Shown: piece after piece, positions 6,322 through 6,385 of the stretch
Position numbering within the stretch: position 1 is the first letter of the stretch
Layout of the letters: every line of letters starts with the position of its first letter
From: Thiotrichaceae bacterium
GTDB taxonomy: Bacteria > Pseudomonadota > Gammaproteobacteria > Thiotrichales > Thiotrichaceae
Direction: 5' to 3'
NCBI GenBank assembly: GCA_015494435.1
Contig: WGBH01000369.1
Location: forward strand, 1 to 6,385
Length of the DNA: 6,385 nucleotides
Translations under genes and position numbers: made by a program
Notes under the pieces: generated by a model
What the model was told of the DNA's origin: nothing
Seen by the model: only the letters and a program-made list of their open reading frames with translations
The model's database searches: none

Positions 6322-6385
6322 TGGCTCCCCGAGCTGGGCTCGAACCAGCGACAAACGGATTAACAGTCCGTTGCTCTACCAACTG
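6322..6385 (-). tRNA. tRNA-Asn (anticodon GTT), partial at the right edge
   Basis: The 3' part of a minus-strand tRNA gene. The anticodon stem ACGGA/TCCGT encloses loop CTGTTAA, giving anticodon GTT (asparagine). The T arm GCTGG/CCAGC closes loop TTCGAGC. The 3' acceptor strand TCGGGGA is followed by discriminator G and an encoded CCA (6322-6324). The 5' acceptor strand and the first bases of the D arm, about 12 nt, lie beyond the window, so acceptor pairing cannot be checked. Confidence 0.93.

Noticed and set aside
6182..6385. The tRNA pair as an integration site for a mobile element.
   Set aside because: No integrase, direct repeat of a tRNA 3' end or change in gene character is visible in the window.

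Overview
The window reads as an ordinary chromosomal segment of a low-G+C gammaproteobacterium. The support is a PqiABC envelope lipid-transport operon with an outer-membrane-type lipoprotein, molybdenum-cofactor genes closest to the gammaproteobacterial type, and tRNA genes with encoded CCA ends. I cannot name a genus. A low-G+C marine methanotroph or sulfur oxidiser is possible, but that is a guess.

The left part (1-3884, minus strand) is one tightly packed operon. It is read from 3884 leftwards as pqiA part 1, pqiA part 2, pqiB and pqiC, with the last gene cut by the window edge. The first three genes are joined by 4-nt ATGA stop/start overlaps, and pqiB and pqiC are 2 nt apart. Together they encode two inner-membrane PqiA half-proteins, a periplasm-spanning three-MCE-domain PqiB and an outer-membrane lipoprotein PqiC, which are the parts of a lipid conduit between the two membranes. 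PqiA, one polypeptide in E. coli, is two genes here. PqiB carries a C-terminal array of 18-residue repeats that probably lengthens its helical needle.

A 59-bp gap (3885-3943) separates this operon from a divergent, plus-strand molybdenum-cofactor cluster: moaD (3944-4180), moaB (4300-4830) and moeA (4860-6113). MoaD carries the sulfur that becomes the molybdopterin dithiolene. MoaB probably adenylylates molybdopterin, and MoeA inserts molybdate. moaE, moaA and moaC are not in the window.

A strong hairpin with A- and T-tracts (6128-6167) ends moeA and also suits termination from the opposite side. There, two minus-strand tRNA genes converge on it: tRNA-Val(GAC), complete, and tRNA-Asn(GTT), cut by the right edge.

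I found no mobile element, CRISPR array, phage gene or clearly novel system. The most interesting feature is the repeat array in PqiB. Smaller points are the cysteine-rich N-terminus of MoeA, the moaD without an adjacent moaE, and an A9 tract in pqiB. No gene-free stretch exceeds 300 bases.
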